A program made the position numbers and the translations under genes. Under the pieces are notes generated by a model, which was not told the DNA's origin, searched no databases, and worked only from the letters and a program-made list of their open reading frames with translations. Below, in pieces: positions 1 to 8,565 of a stretch of 64,000 nt of DNA (within the stretch, counting starts at the first letter, position 1; every line of letters begins with the position of its first letter). Source of the DNA: Microbacteriaceae bacterium (GTDB lineage Bacteria; Actinomycetota; Actinomycetes; Actinomycetales; Microbacteriaceae); assembly GCA_019638805.1 (NCBI GenBank), contig JAHBTA010000002.1, positions 620,001-684,000 of the forward strand, written 5' to 3'.

Positions 1-69
1 TTCCCCCACGGTGGTCTTGCCGGAGCCGGACACACCGCAGACCGCGACCGATGCGGCGACGGAATCCAC
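1..69 (-). CDS. gntK: Gluconokinase, N-terminal fragment (runs off the window)
   Basis: Only the first 23 codons are present. Read from a GTG at 69 the frame gives a short leader and then the Walker A loop GVSGSGKTTVGE, the form typical of gluconate kinases, which phosphorylate gluconate to 6-phosphogluconate. The gene is divergent from gnd, which encodes the enzyme acting on that product, and the two starts are only 28 bases apart, so a shared control region is likely. The P-loop alone would also fit other small-molecule kinases; the call rests on the P-loop together with the neighbour. Confidence 0.7.
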   Translation of the reverse strand, partial: MDSVAASVAVCGVSGSGKTTVGE

Positions 70-97
70 CCTTCCACGGTACCGGTAGCCTGAAGCA

Positions 98-1588
98 ATG
101 CCGGATGCGAGTGCCTCCCCCGCCCCCCACGACGCCGCAACCACCGGATCCTCCGGCGCCGGAGCCGCCAACATCGGCGTGGTCGGCCTGGCGGTCATGG
201 GATCGAACCTGGCCCGCAACCTGGCCAGCCGCGAGGGCAACACCGTGGCGATCCTCAACCGTTCGTACGAGAAGACGCAGACCCTGCTCGACGAGCACCC
301 CGAGGCCGGTTTCGTGCCCGCGCGCGACTACGCCGGGTTCGCCGCGGCGCTCTCGACCCCCCGCACGGCCATCATCATGGTGCAGGCCGGCGCAGGCACC
401 GACGCCGTCATCGACGAGCTGGTGAAGGTCTTCGAGCCCGGCGACATCATCGTCGACGGCGGGAATGCGCTCTTCACCGACACCATCCGCCGCGAGAAGG
501 CGGTGCGCGAGACGGGCATCAACTTCGTGGGCGCGGGCATCTCGGGCGGTGAGGAGGGGGCGCTGCACGGGCCCTCGATCATGCCGGGCGGATCCGACGA
601 GGCCTGGGTCACGCTCGGCCCGATCCTGCGTTCGATCGCCGCCATCGCCGAGGGCGAGCCCTGCGTCACGCACGTCGGCCACGACGGCGCCGGCCACTTC
701 GTCAAGATGATCCACAACGGCATCGAGTACGCCGACATGCAGCTCATCGCCGAGGCCTACGACCTCATCCGCCGCGGCACCGGCAAGACCCCCGCCGAGA
801 TCGCCGAGGTCTTCGCCGAGTGGAACCGCGGCGAGCTGGAGAGCTACCTCATCGAGATCACTGCCGAGGTGCTGCGCCAGGTCGACGCCGCGAGCGGGAA
901 GCCGCTCGTGGACGTGATCCTCGATCAGGCCGGGGCCAAGGGCACCGGCGCCTGGACGGTCAAGAGCGCCCTCGACCTGGGCATCCCGGTCTCGGGCATC
1001 GCCGAGGCGGTCTTCGCCCGCTCGCTGTCCTCCAAGCCCGCCCAGCGCGCCGCCGCCGCGAGCCTGCCGGGGCCCGCCGAGACCTGGGCGGTGGATGACG
1101 CCGACGCCTTCGTCGAGGACGTGCGGCGGGCGCTCTACGCCTCCAAGATCGTGGCGTATTCGCAGGGCTTCGACGAGATCGTCGCGGGGGCCGAGGAGTA
1201 CGGCTGGGACATCCGCAAGGGGGAGATCGCGAAGATCTGGCGCGGCGGCTGCATCATCCGCGCGCAGTTCCTCAACCGCATCACGGAGGCCTATGCCGCC
1301 GACCCCGGTCTGGTCGCGCTGCTGACCGCGCCGTACTTCGCCGAGGCGCTCGCGCAGTCCCAGGAGTCCTGGCGCCGCGTCGTGGTCGCGGCGGCGCGGG
1401 CCGGCATCCCGAGTCCGGCCTTCTCGTCCTCGCTCGCGTACTACGACGGACTGCGCGCCGAGCGCCTGCCCGCCGCGCTCGTGCAGGGCCAGCGCGACTT
1501 CTTCGGAGCGCACACCTATCGCCGCATCGACCGCGAGGGCGTGTTCCACACCCTGTGGTCGGGCGACCGCAGCGAGGTCGAGGCGTAG
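98..1588 (+). CDS. gnd: 6-phosphogluconate dehydrogenase, decarboxylating (NADP)
   Basis: Oxidatively decarboxylates 6-phosphogluconate to ribulose 5-phosphate in the pentose phosphate pathway (cytosol). The 496-residue product has the N-terminal Rossmann motif GLAVMGSNLARNL, an NRS segment at the end of beta-2 as expected for NADP, the substrate-site block GISGGEEGALHGPSIMPGG, the catalytic KMIHNGIEYADMQL and the all-helical C-terminal domain with GTGAWT. The length is normal for the family after a 20-30 residue Ala/Gly/Pro-rich leader, so translation could begin slightly downstream of the ATG at 98. Divergent from gluconokinase. The 3' end meets a convergent gene at a hairpin. Confidence 0.95.
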   Translation: MPDASASPAPHDAATTGSSGAGAANIGVVGLAVMGSNLARNLASREGNTVAILNRSYEKTQTLLDEHPEAGFVPARDYAGFAAALSTPRTAIIMVQAGAGTDAVIDELVKVFEPGDIIVDGGNALFTDTIRREKAVRETGINFVGAGISGGEEGALHGPSIMPGGSDEAWVTLGPILRSIAAIAEGEPCVTHVGHDGAGHFVKMIHNGIEYADMQLIAEAYDLIRRGTGKTPAEIAEVFAEWNRGELESYLIEITAEVLRQVDAASGKPLVDVILDQAGAKGTGAWTVKSALDLGIPVSGIAEAVFARSLSSKPAQRAAAASLPGPAETWAVDDADAFVEDVRRALYASKIVAYSQGFDEIVAGAEEYGWDIRKGEIAKIWRGGCIIRAQFLNRITEAYAADPGLVALLTAPYFAEALAQSQESWRRVVVAAARAGIPSPAFSSSLAYYDGLRAERLPAALVQGQRDFFGAHTYRRIDREGVFHTLWSGDRSEVEA

Positions 1589-1591
1589 CCA

Positions 1592-1609
1592 CCCGCCTCA
1601 CCAGGCGGG
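1592..1609. terminator. Bidirectional hairpin between gnd and the CoA-transferase gene
   Basis: Perfect 7-base stem CCCGCCT/AGGCGGG with a CACC loop, placed just after the gnd stop and over the last codons of the convergent gene. No T-run follows, so it is a terminator candidate by position and stem strength only. Confidence 0.5.
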
Positions 1610-3013
1610 CGCGTCGCCCCCGAGCGGATGCGACGCCCGCTCCCAGCGCAGGCTCGTGACCGCGCGCCCGTCCACCTCGAGCGCGAACGGGGCCTCGAGC
1701 AGGGTCGCCGGTCCCCAGGCGGTGTCGATCGGGGTGCGCGCGGGCTCGCCACCGGGGTTCGACGACCCGGGGCTCGATGACCCGGGGCTCGATGACCCGA
1801 GTCCCGACGGATCCCGTTCCCGGTCTCGCACGCCCTCGAGCGCAGACGCCGTGCGGGCCAGCGAGAGCCGCCACCGCGATCCGGTGCCGTCCCGCAGCAG
1901 CGCGGCGAGGCCGCTCAGCGCGGCCGCCGCCATGAGGTACCCGGTGGCGTGATCGAGCGCCTGCACGGGCAGCGGGGTCGGGACATCGTGTGTGCCGGCC
2001 CGCATGCCCCAGCCCACGATGCCCGTCGACATCTGCACGAGGCTGTCGAAGCCGCGGCGCCCCGACCACGGCCCCGACCACCCGTAGGCGTCGAGGCTCA
2101 CGTCGACGAGTCCCGGACGCAGGGCCGCCCGCTCGTCGTCGCCGAGCCCCAGGCGCTCGAGCGCGCCGGGGCGGTACCCGTGCACGACCACGTCGGATGT
2201 CACCAGCAGATCCGCCAGGCGCGCTCGTCCCGCCGGGTCGCGCGCGTCGAGCCGCGCCGAGCGCTTGCCGAGCATCATGTCGGGCACGACCGCGGGCTCG
2301 TCCCACCCGGGCGGGTCGATGCGCAGGACATCCGCCCCGAGCCCGGCCAGCAGCCGCGTCGCGACCGGACCGGCCAGAACGCGTGTCAGATCGAGCACCC
2401 GAAGCCCGGCCAGTGGGCGCCCCGTGCTCGGCCGCCAGGCGGCACCCGGATCCCCGGACCCGAGCGGCTCGCGGGCCACGAGCGGCTCGGCAGCCACGGC
2501 CGTCCCCTGCGGATGCGCGGCCCAGTCCGCGGGGTCGCGCAGCACGGCCGCGCATCCGTCCTCGGCGACCACCGCGTCCTCGAGCTCCTGCGCGTGCCAG
2601 CGCGCCACCGCGCGAGCGACCCCGTCCCGCTCGCCCTCGACACCCAACACGCGCAGGGCGGCCGCGCGGTGGTGCGGTGCGTTGGTGTGCAGGCGGATCC
2701 AGCCGTCCGCCGCGCGGTAGTCGCCCGCGATCGGGTCCCACGGCGAGGGGAGCTCCCACCCGTCCGGCCGCACCGCGAACCCGAACCAGGCACCCGCGAG
2801 ACCGCGATCGACGACGGGTTCGCCCGGCTCCAGTCCCGCCGCGCGCATCACCCCCGCGGTCGCCCGTGCCGCACTCGCGACGGATGCCGTGGCCAGTTCC
2901 GCGACGGGATACCCCGATTCCAGCGCCCCCGCCCCGACGACGCGGGGGACGTCATCGGATCCCAGCCCGAGCGCGACCGCCGCTTCGCGCTGGAGGGCCG
3001 CCTCCGCATCCAT
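1598..3013 (-). CDS. Family III CoA-transferase (CaiB/BaiF type)
   Basis: The 471-residue product carries the family III CoA-transferase core: LRVLDLTRVLAGPVATRLLAGLGADVLRI followed by a VPDMMLGKRSARLD segment, then the helical linker and PVQALDHATGYLMAAAAL near the C-terminal part. Members move CoA between carboxylic acids; the substrate cannot be read from sequence. A first half-domain (about residues 1-180) precedes the motif region, so the order is atypical: the conserved DLTRVLAGP motif begins near residue 200. A 15-base in-frame repeat adds a GSSSPG stretch near residue 410. Monocistronic, convergent with gnd. Confidence 0.8.
   Translation of the reverse strand: MDAEAALQREAAVALGLGSDDVPRVVGAGALESGYPVAELATASVASAARATAGVMRAAGLEPGEPVVDRGLAGAWFGFAVRPDGWELPSPWDPIAGDYRAADGWIRLHTNAPHHRAAALRVLGVEGERDGVARAVARWHAQELEDAVVAEDGCAAVLRDPADWAAHPQGTAVAAEPLVAREPLGSGDPGAAWRPSTGRPLAGLRVLDLTRVLAGPVATRLLAGLGADVLRIDPPGWDEPAVVPDMMLGKRSARLDARDPAGRARLADLLVTSDVVVHGYRPGALERLGLGDDERAALRPGLVDVSLDAYGWSGPWSGRRGFDSLVQMSTGIVGWGMRAGTHDVPTPLPVQALDHATGYLMAAAALSGLAALLRDGTGSRWRLSLARTASALEGVRDRERDPSGLGSSSPGSSSPGSSNPGGEPARTPIDTAWGPATLLEAPFALEVDGRAVTSLRWERASHPLGGDAPAW
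1764..1793. repeat. 15-base tandem repeat inside the CoA-transferase gene
   Basis: Two perfect copies of gacccggggctcgat, flanked by one degenerate copy on each side (about 1749-1808). The unit length is a multiple of three, so the frame is kept. It encodes a Gly-Ser-Ser-Pro linker on the minus strand. Confidence 0.85.
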
Positions 3014-3076
3014 GCGCTCACGCTACGCCGGGCGCCCCGCGACCGTCAGGGCCGCGCGTGCCAGACTGGACCGGTC

Positions 3077-3424
3077 ATGACCGACGAGATCCCCCGCGAG
3101 CTCGCCGAGGGCGACCAGGGCGACGCGCGCCGGCCGGTCTCGGCCAGGCGCCAGCGGGTCATGCGCATCGTGGTGACGATCGCGCTGGCGTGCCTCGTGC
3201 TGCCCGGGCTGCTCTCCACGGTCGTCGTGCAGGTGTCGACCGCCGACGACGCCTGCCGCATCGTCGTGGCTGCGACCGCCCCGGACTCGGTCGGCTGGGA
3301 GGCGCGCTTCGAGCTCGCCGGGGCGGCCGGACCGGGCTGGTACTGCTACGCGCAGCGCTTCGGCGGCGACGAGATCATGGTGCGCGCGCTCGGCATCATC
3401 CCGGGGCTCGGCAGCCGGGGCTGA
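3077..3424 (+). CDS. Small single-pass membrane protein of unknown function
   Basis: 115 residues. A charged N-terminus (residues 1-30, ending SARRQRVMR) precedes one hydrophobic segment (IVVTIALACLVLPGLLSTVV), then about 60 outward residues with two cysteines (ACRIV and WYCYAQ) that could form a disulfide. I do not recognise the family. The ATG at 3077 is chosen because the segment before it belongs to the divergent gene's promoter region. Starts 63 bases from the divergent CoA-transferase. Confidence 0.65.
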   Translation: MTDEIPRELAEGDQGDARRPVSARRQRVMRIVVTIALACLVLPGLLSTVVVQVSTADDACRIVVAATAPDSVGWEARFELAGAAGPGWYCYAQRFGGDEIMVRALGIIPGLGSRG

Positions 3425-3450
3425 GCGGCGTTCGAGCCTACGCCCGGGCG

Positions 3451-3483
3451 GCGTCCGAGCAGCGTCCGAGCAGCGTCCGAGCG
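3451..3483. repeat. Three 11-base direct repeats between two small genes
   Basis: Three tandem copies of gcgtccgagca, the last ending in g, lie in the 115-base gap before the next start. No promoter hexamers or inverted symmetry are evident. Role unknown. Confidence 0.7.
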
Positions 3484-3539
3484 CACGCCGAGCCGCTCCT
3501 GAGCCGGTGCCCAGGGGGCGCTGATACCCTCTCCGGGTC

Positions 3540-4283
3540 GTGAGTTCCGGTCTGGCCTCCCTCGCCTCCGCACTGCGCCGCGGCGCGCAGCGTGCGGGGG
3601 CGCTTCTGCGTGCGCGCGTGCTCGTGCCCGCCGGAGCGCTCGGGCTGCGGCTCCTGCGCGAGCGCCGGGTGCACGCCCTGGGCGCCGCGGCCGCGGCCTT
3701 CGCGCTCGTCGCCATCGCCTCGATCGCACCGCCGTCGCGTCCGACCGGGGCGGAGGAACTGCAGGCCTACCTGGACGAGCACGCCCAGACCTTCGTGGCC
3801 GAGACCGGCACGGCCGCACCCGCCCTCGCCGAGCGCGACGACTTCGACGCGACGCCCGGCATCCCGACCCTCAAGGCGGAGGGCACCAACTACGCCTGGG
3901 CCAAGATGGTCATGCTGTTCGGCGGCTGGCCCATCACCGACGACAACATCACGGTCTTCACGCGGTGGATGCGGCAGGAGAACGGCCCGCCGGACTGGTG
4001 GAACCGCAACAACCCGCTCAACAACGGCTGGGGCACGACGGGCGGCACCTTCATGAGCGGCTACCCGAACCTGGTCGAGGCGGCCCGCTGGAGCGCCGAC
4101 GCGCTCAACAGCAACCCCGGCTACGCGGGCATCCGCGACGGCTTCGCGAACGCGCTGCCGGCCGAGAAGATCGAGGCCGCCATCTGGGCATCCCCCTGGG
4201 CGACCGGCCACTACAACAACGGCGCGCACTGGCACTACACCCCGGTCGAGGTGGTCGAAGCCCCGGCAAGCGCCTGGGGGTAG
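3540..4283 (+). CDS. Membrane-anchored extracytoplasmic protein, lysozyme-like candidate
   Basis: 247 residues from a GTG. Residues 1-43 are basic and Arg-rich, residues 44-64 form one membrane anchor or uncleaved signal (LGAAAAAFALVAIASIA), and the rest is exported. The outer domain is rich in Trp, Asn and Tyr, with the conserved-looking block RQENGPPDWWNRNNPLN near residues 145-161, where Glu146 could be an acid catalyst, and a closing HYNNGAHWHY. The N/W/Y-rich character and size resemble cell-wall lytic folds, but I cannot name a family. Monocistronic, with a convergent membrane-protein gene 3 bases beyond its stop. Confidence 0.65.
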   Translation: MSSGLASLASALRRGAQRAGALLRARVLVPAGALGLRLLRERRVHALGAAAAAFALVAIASIAPPSRPTGAEELQAYLDEHAQTFVAETGTAAPALAERDDFDATPGIPTLKAEGTNYAWAKMVMLFGGWPITDDNITVFTRWMRQENGPPDWWNRNNPLNNGWGTTGGTFMSGYPNLVEAARWSADALNSNPGYAGIRDGFANALPAEKIEAAIWASPWATGHYNNGAHWHYTPVEVVEAPASAWG

Positions 4284-4286
4284 GGC

Positions 4287-4667
4287 TCAGCCGGCCCGTG
4301 CGTCCCGGCACAGCTCGGATACCGGGAGCAGGCGCGGCAGGCTTGCGGCACTGGCTCGGACCGGCCACAGCCGCCACCGCCCGGCCACGAGGCGTCCCGG
4401 TCCGACCGCGGCGATCTGCTCCCAGTCGATGCGGGAGGCGACCCGCTCATGCAGCTCGCCGGGTCTTCCGCCCTTCTCCCGGCCCAGGATGCGGCGCACC
4501 TGTTCCAGCGCCGCCTCGCGATAGGGCCGCAGACGCCGGTGCCAGAACACCAGAACGGCCCCGTAGGCGACCACGACGACGTTGATCGGCAGCGCGTTCG
4601 CGGCGTAGAAGTCGACCGCGGCGCGCCCCCAGACACCGAGGAAGGTGTCGATGAACCAATCGATCAC
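4287..4667 (-). CDS. Small membrane protein at the end of the PTS operon
   Basis: 126 residues from a GTG that overlaps the IIA stop by four bases (GTGA), so it is probably translated by coupling. An N-terminal amphipathic start (VIDWFIDTFLGVWGRAAVDF) is followed by one hydrophobic helix, INVVVVAYGAVLVFW, then a basic cytoplasmic tail. No family recognised. Its place as last gene of the PTS operon suggests a link to that uptake system, but nothing in the sequence shows how. Confidence 0.7.
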   Translation of the reverse strand: MIDWFIDTFLGVWGRAAVDFYAANALPINVVVVAYGAVLVFWHRRLRPYREAALEQVRRILGREKGGRPGELHERVASRIDWEQIAAVGPGRLVAGRWRLWPVRASAASLPRLLPVSELCRDARAG

Positions 4668-5161
4668 TCGGCGGCTCCCCTCAGCGCGGCCAGCACGCCC
4701 GACGTGTCGCGCGCGGCCAGAATACCGGCCACCCGATCGGGGTCCTGCAGGATCGCACCCACCTCGCGCAGCGCGGCCAGCTGCGAATCGGCGTCGGCGA
4801 GCGCGAGCAGGATGACCAGACGCACGGGAATCCGCTCGGCGGGAGCGTCCATGCGGTGGAACCCGACCGGATCGTCGAGCACCGCGATGGCGACGGCCGA
4901 GCGCACGACATGCTCGCGGTCGGCGTGCGGGATCGCCGCGTTCGGTCCGTCCGGTGACAGGAGCAACCCGGTGGGGTGCTCGCGCTCGCGCTCGATCGCG
5001 GCCGCGGGCATGCTCGGCCGGGCGTCCCCCGCCCGCACGAGCGGCATCGCGAGCGCGCGGATGAGTTGTTCGGCGTCCGGGGCGGTCGGCCGGAGAAGCA
5101 CGGCGTCCGGCCGCACCAACGCGGCGAGGCCCCCGGGCGCATCGGGTGCCGCGGCGGCCAT
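4664..5161 (-). CDS. PTS EIIA component, fructose/mannitol/galactitol type
   Basis: 165 residues matching the EIIA type-2 fold. The phosphorylated histidine is His79 in NAAIPHADREHV, and AVAIAVLDDPV and RLVILLALAD follow as in the family. It accepts phosphate from HPr and passes it to the IIB below. Its ATG overlaps the stop of the epimerase gene by one base, and its stop overlaps the next start. With separate IIA, IIB and IIC genes this is a three-polypeptide PTS of the galactitol/Sgc class. The sugar is not known. Confidence 0.85.
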   Translation of the reverse strand: MAAAAPDAPGGLAALVRPDAVLLRPTAPDAEQLIRALAMPLVRAGDARPSMPAAAIEREREHPTGLLLSPDGPNAAIPHADREHVVRSAVAIAVLDDPVGFHRMDAPAERIPVRLVILLALADADSQLAALREVGAILQDPDRVAGILAARDTSGVLAALRGAAE

Positions 5162-5790
5162 CAGGCGACCCGTCCCTGGATGCGGCGCACGGCATCCGCA
5201 GGATCGCCCTCGCCGAACAGCGCGCGGCCCACAACCACGCCGGAGGCGCCCGCCTCCGCGATGCGGGGAGCCAGGTCGGGTGTGACCCCGCCGTCCACGA
5301 TGACCGGAATGCCGGAGCCCTCGGCGAGCTCCCGGATCGCGGGCAGACGCCCCTCCAGGAACGCGGGGTCAGAGATCTCGGGTTCGGTCGTGAGCATGAG
5401 CAGATAGTCCAGGTGATCGGTCAGGACCCCGAGTTCGGGGACCGGGGTGGCCGGGTTGAGGGCGAGCCCGGCGCGGCGGCCGGACTCCCGCACCATGGCG
5501 AGCACGCGGCGCGGGTACGGGGTCGACTCCAGGTGCACCGCGACCGCGTCAACCGGGACATCCCCCATGAGCGCGAGCACGCGCTCCGGATCGGAGACCA
5601 TGAGGTGGACGTCGATCGGCAGCCCGCCCCACTCGGCAACGGCGTCCAGTGCGTTCAGGCCGAGCCCCATGGCCGGCACGAAGACGCCGTCCTCGATGTC
5701 GACGTGGATGCCGTCCACCCCCGCCGACCGCAGCCGCCCCAGCTCCTCGCGCAGGTCGAGGAGCCGGGCGGCCACGATCGAGGCGCTCAC
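5161..5790 (-). CDS. Ribulose-phosphate 3-epimerase family protein
   Basis: 209-residue TIM barrel. The family's metal and catalytic residues are visible: IHVDIEDG (His29, Asp31), DVHLMV (His62) and IPVIVDGGV (Asp). The genuine Rpe substrate region is only partly kept, and the gene lies inside a PTS operon, as do the paralogues SgcE and AlsE of E. coli. It is therefore more likely to epimerise the phosphorylated sugar imported here than to be the housekeeping Rpe. Overlaps the IIA start by one base. Confidence 0.85.
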   Translation of the reverse strand: MSASIVAARLLDLREELGRLRSAGVDGIHVDIEDGVFVPAMGLGLNALDAVAEWGGLPIDVHLMVSDPERVLALMGDVPVDAVAVHLESTPYPRRVLAMVRESGRRAGLALNPATPVPELGVLTDHLDYLLMLTTEPEISDPAFLEGRLPAIRELAEGSGIPVIVDGGVTPDLAPRIAEAGASGVVVGRALFGEGDPADAVRRIQGRVA

Positions 5791-5825
5791 GGTCAGGTGA
5801 GCACCGGGGCGGTCAGGGGAGGCGA

Positions 5826-7304
5826 TCAGCCCTCCTTGTCGCCCGAGCGCGGCTTCTTCGCGGGCGTCTTGGTCGCAGCGGCTCCCGCCTCTGCGGCGGG
5901 CGCGTCAGCCGCGATCGCGGCCTCCCCCGCCGGCACGAACGGCAGCAGCTTCTCGCCGAGCGGGAACCGCGTCTTGAGGAAGTACAGCCCCACGACGAAG
6001 GCCAGTGCGACGATGATCATCACGACCACCGGCGTCTGGGCCAGGTAGTAGAACCCGTAGCTGATCGGCACCGAGCCATCGCTCATGACCGTGAACACGC
6101 TGTAGCCCTCCGGGATGTCGATGTTGGTCGAGGCCTGCACCATCGAGCTGACCGCCGGGGCGATCTGGGTGCAGAACCACAGACCGATGCCCATGACGAT
6201 CGCTCCGAGGATGACCGTCATGACCAGGTCACCACCCACGAGGGGCGCCAGGAGCGCCGCCACGAAGACGCCATCCGCGAGGTCGACGAAGGGCAGCGTC
6301 TGGTTGCCCAGCGGCGCCAGACCGATGGCCAGCAGGATCTCGACCGGCACCATGAGCAGGCCCGCGGCGATGACCGCCGGGCTTCCGACCAGCACCGCGG
6401 CGTCGAGGCCGATGTAGACCTCGCGCCCCTTGAAGCGCTCGTTCATGAAGGTGCGGGCGGCCACCGCGAGCGGCGTGAGGCCCTCCATCAGGATCGCGAC
6501 CATGCGCGGGATGAGCAGCATGACCGCGGCCAGGGTGATCGCGGTGCCCAGCGCCTTGGCGATGTCCTGCCCGGCCACCAGCGCCAGGATCAGACCGATC
6601 ACGAACCCGAGCACCATGGGCTCGCCCAGCAGGCCGAGGCGCTTGCGCGTGGTGTCCGGGTTGAGCCTCATGTTGCGAAGCCCCGGGATCTTGCGCAGCA
6701 CCCACGCGAACGGCACGGCCAGCATCATGTAGCCCGCCGACTGCAGGTGCGGGATGGAGATGCCCGGCAGGTTGAAGTACTTGTGCACGAGCGGCGCCGA
6801 CCAGTCGGCCAGGAACAGCGCGATCACGAACGCGATGACGGCCGCGAACAGCGCGATCCAGAAGCTCCCCGTGACGAATTGCACGATGGCGCCGACGAAG
6901 GCGATGTGCCAGAAGTTCCACAGGTCGACATCCAGCGTCTTGGTGGCGCGCACCAGCAGCAGGATGACGTTGAGCACGATCCCGAGCGGGATGATCAGGT
7001 AGCCGATCGGGGATCCGAAGGCGAGCGAGGACGCGGCCGGCCAGCCGATGTCGATGATGCTCAGGCCGGTGCCGGTGTTCTTGGCGAACGCCTCGCCGAT
7101 CTCGGTCACGGTCGAGCCGAGCAGTCCGACCGTGAGGAAGATGCCCACGAAACCGACCGCCACCACGAGGCCCGAGCGCACCGCGGCGCCGAACTTCATG
7201 CGGAGGATCAGCCCCAGCAGGATGATGATGACCGGGAGCACGATGGTCGGGCCCAGTCCGTTCAGGAACTCACCGACACTGGCGAGTATCGACTCGAAAT
7301 CCAT
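5826..7304 (-). CDS. PTS EIIC permease, galactitol family
   Basis: 492 residues, strongly hydrophobic with about 10-12 membrane segments. The family-typical features are the N-terminal LGPTIVLPVIIILLGLILRM, GWPAASSLAFGSPIGYLIIP, the loop PLGNQTLPFVDLADGVFV that lines the sugar path, and IPEGYSVFTVMSDGS. The C-terminus is a charged Ala/Lys tail. An AAGGAA ribosome site lies just before the ATG. Works with the IIB upstream and IIA downstream in the same operon; overall similarity is to GatC/SgcC rather than to fructose or glucose permeases. Confidence 0.88.
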   Translation of the reverse strand: MDFESILASVGEFLNGLGPTIVLPVIIILLGLILRMKFGAAVRSGLVVAVGFVGIFLTVGLLGSTVTEIGEAFAKNTGTGLSIIDIGWPAASSLAFGSPIGYLIIPLGIVLNVILLLVRATKTLDVDLWNFWHIAFVGAIVQFVTGSFWIALFAAVIAFVIALFLADWSAPLVHKYFNLPGISIPHLQSAGYMMLAVPFAWVLRKIPGLRNMRLNPDTTRKRLGLLGEPMVLGFVIGLILALVAGQDIAKALGTAITLAAVMLLIPRMVAILMEGLTPLAVAARTFMNERFKGREVYIGLDAAVLVGSPAVIAAGLLMVPVEILLAIGLAPLGNQTLPFVDLADGVFVAALLAPLVGGDLVMTVILGAIVMGIGLWFCTQIAPAVSSMVQASTNIDIPEGYSVFTVMSDGSVPISYGFYYLAQTPVVVMIIVALAFVVGLYFLKTRFPLGEKLLPFVPAGEAAIAADAPAAEAGAAATKTPAKKPRSGDKEG

Positions 7305-7357
7305 TTCCTTCTCTCTCTAGGGGTTTGGTGCTGCGGGTTGGGGTGCGGTCCTGCCGC

Positions 7358-7642
7358 TCAGTCGGTGAGTACCTCCTTGAGCTCGTCCAGGACCGCCTCG
7401 TCGCCGATCCCGGTCAACAGGGCGACCCCGTTGACGACGGGGACGACCTTGGCGAACTCGTCGGGCATCCCGGTGGTCGTCACGATGGCGTCGGCGTCGA
7501 CGCGGTCGGCGGAGAGCTCGGAGACCCGGAACTGCGAGACCTCGACGGGGATGCCGTGGTCGGCCAGATACTGCTCGATCCGCAGGCGCACCATGGTCGA
7601 TGTCGCGATGCCGGTGGCGCAGACCACCCAGACCTTCTTCAT
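7358..7642 (-). CDS. PTS EIIB component, galactitol type
   Basis: 94 residues, the usual length for a free-standing GatB/SgcB. The phosphocysteine is Cys8 in WVVCATGIATSTM, followed by a short alpha/beta fold with ADAIVTTTG. It receives phosphate from the IIA and hands it to the sugar at the IIC. A strong GAGGAGG site precedes the ATG. First structural gene after the regulator. Confidence 0.9.
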   Translation of the reverse strand: MKKVWVVCATGIATSTMVRLRIEQYLADHGIPVEVSQFRVSELSADRVDADAIVTTTGMPDEFAKVVPVVNGVALLTGIGDEAVLDELKEVLTD

Positions 7643-7664
7643 GCGGGGAACCTCCTCGAGTCGT

Positions 7665-8456
7665 TCACGCGCGCCGCTCCTGACTCGCGTGCGGGACGTG
7701 GACCACGTCGACGCCGGCCTTCCGGGCGGCGCGCACCGCGGGGTGCTCGGGCGGTCCGTCGGTGACGAGCGCCGTGATCTGCTCGAAGCTCGCGACGTTC
7801 ATCAACTGGACGCGACCGAGCTTGCTCATGTCGGCGACCACGATGACCCGATCGGATGCGGCCATCGCCGCCTTCTTCACGTTCGCCTCTTCGCGGTGGT
7901 ACTCGGTGATGCCGCGGCGCGCGTCGACCCCCGCGATGCCCATGACGTAGGCGTCGCAGTTGTACAGGGCGAACGCCGACTCGGTCTCGGTGCCGATGAG
8001 GCTCAACTCGCCGGCGCGCACCTGACCGCCCGCGAGCAGCACGGTGGTGCCGAGGTCGTCGGCGAGTTCGGTGGCGACCAGCAGGCTCGGGGTCACCACG
8101 GTGAGGCCCAGCTCCCGGCCCCGCAACTCGCGGGCGACCGCCAGGACAGTGCTGCCCGAGTCGAGGATCACGGTCTCGTTGGGCTGCAGGAGGGCGATCA
8201 CGGCATCCGCCATGTGCGCCTTCTCGGTCGCGGCCTGCGCGGCACGAGCCTCGAAGGTCGGCTCGGTGGATTTGCCCACCATCGAGATCGCGCCGCCCAG
8301 CACCCGGCGCAGCACGCCCTTGTTCTCGAGGGCGTCGACATCCCGGCGGATCGTCATCTCCGACACGGCGAACTCGCTGGCCAGCGACGCGAAGTCGATC
8401 TCCCCCCGCGTACGGATGCGCTGCTCGATGAGCTCCCTGCGCTTCTTCGCCGGCAC
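7665..8456 (-). CDS. DeoR-family transcriptional regulator of the PTS locus
   Basis: 263 residues from the GTG at 8456. An N-terminal winged helix (KKRRELIEQRI, then FAVSEMTIRRDVDALENKG, the DeoR signature) is followed by the sugar-phosphate-sensing DeoRC domain (LDSGSTVLAVARELRG, TVVTPSLLVATEL, AYVMGIAGVD, KAAMAASDRVIVVADMSKLG). An in-frame ATG at 8522 would add 22 residues not seen in relatives and would overlap the repeated operator-like sites, so the GTG start is preferred. It heads the operon and is divergent from the BtpA-like gene, so it probably represses both. Confidence 0.88.
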   Translation of the reverse strand: MPAKKRRELIEQRIRTRGEIDFASLASEFAVSEMTIRRDVDALENKGVLRRVLGGAISMVGKSTEPTFEARAAQAATEKAHMADAVIALLQPNETVILDSGSTVLAVARELRGRELGLTVVTPSLLVATELADDLGTTVLLAGGQVRAGELSLIGTETESAFALYNCDAYVMGIAGVDARRGITEYHREEANVKKAAMAASDRVIVVADMSKLGRVQLMNVASFEQITALVTDGPPEHPAVRAARKAGVDVVHVPHASQERRA

Positions 8457-8476
8457 GCCCGCCAGTTTAGAGAAGA

Positions 8477-8554
8477 CTGTTACAGATTCACAAGCGGGGA
8501 GTAGGTTACGATGCAGATTCACACTCCGGCTGGAAAGCCTGTTACTCGATCACA
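8477..8554. promoter_or_regulatory. Repeated operator-like sites between deoR and the BtpA-like gene
   Basis: The 109-base divergent gap contains TGTTA-N5-TCACA twice (8478-8492 and 8540-8554, each an imperfect inverted repeat preceded by C). A related half-site pair lies between them (GTTAC at 8505-8509 and CAGATTCACA at 8514-8523). The copies sit on both promoter sides, as expected for DeoR binding with possible looping. The assignment to this regulator is inference. Confidence 0.6.
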
Positions 8555-8565
8555 TGGAGGTCGGG

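Noticed and set aside
3451..3483. The 11-base repeats as a regulatory array
   Set aside because: No inverted symmetry, no promoter elements and no regulator nearby; simple slippage is enough.
5649..8504. A 951-codon plus-strand open frame opposite the PTS operon
   Set aside because: It is antisense to IIC, IIB, DeoR and the epimerase, all with clear family motifs. Its translation is Arg/His/Gly-rich with no domain, as expected of an opposite-strand frame in GC-rich DNA.
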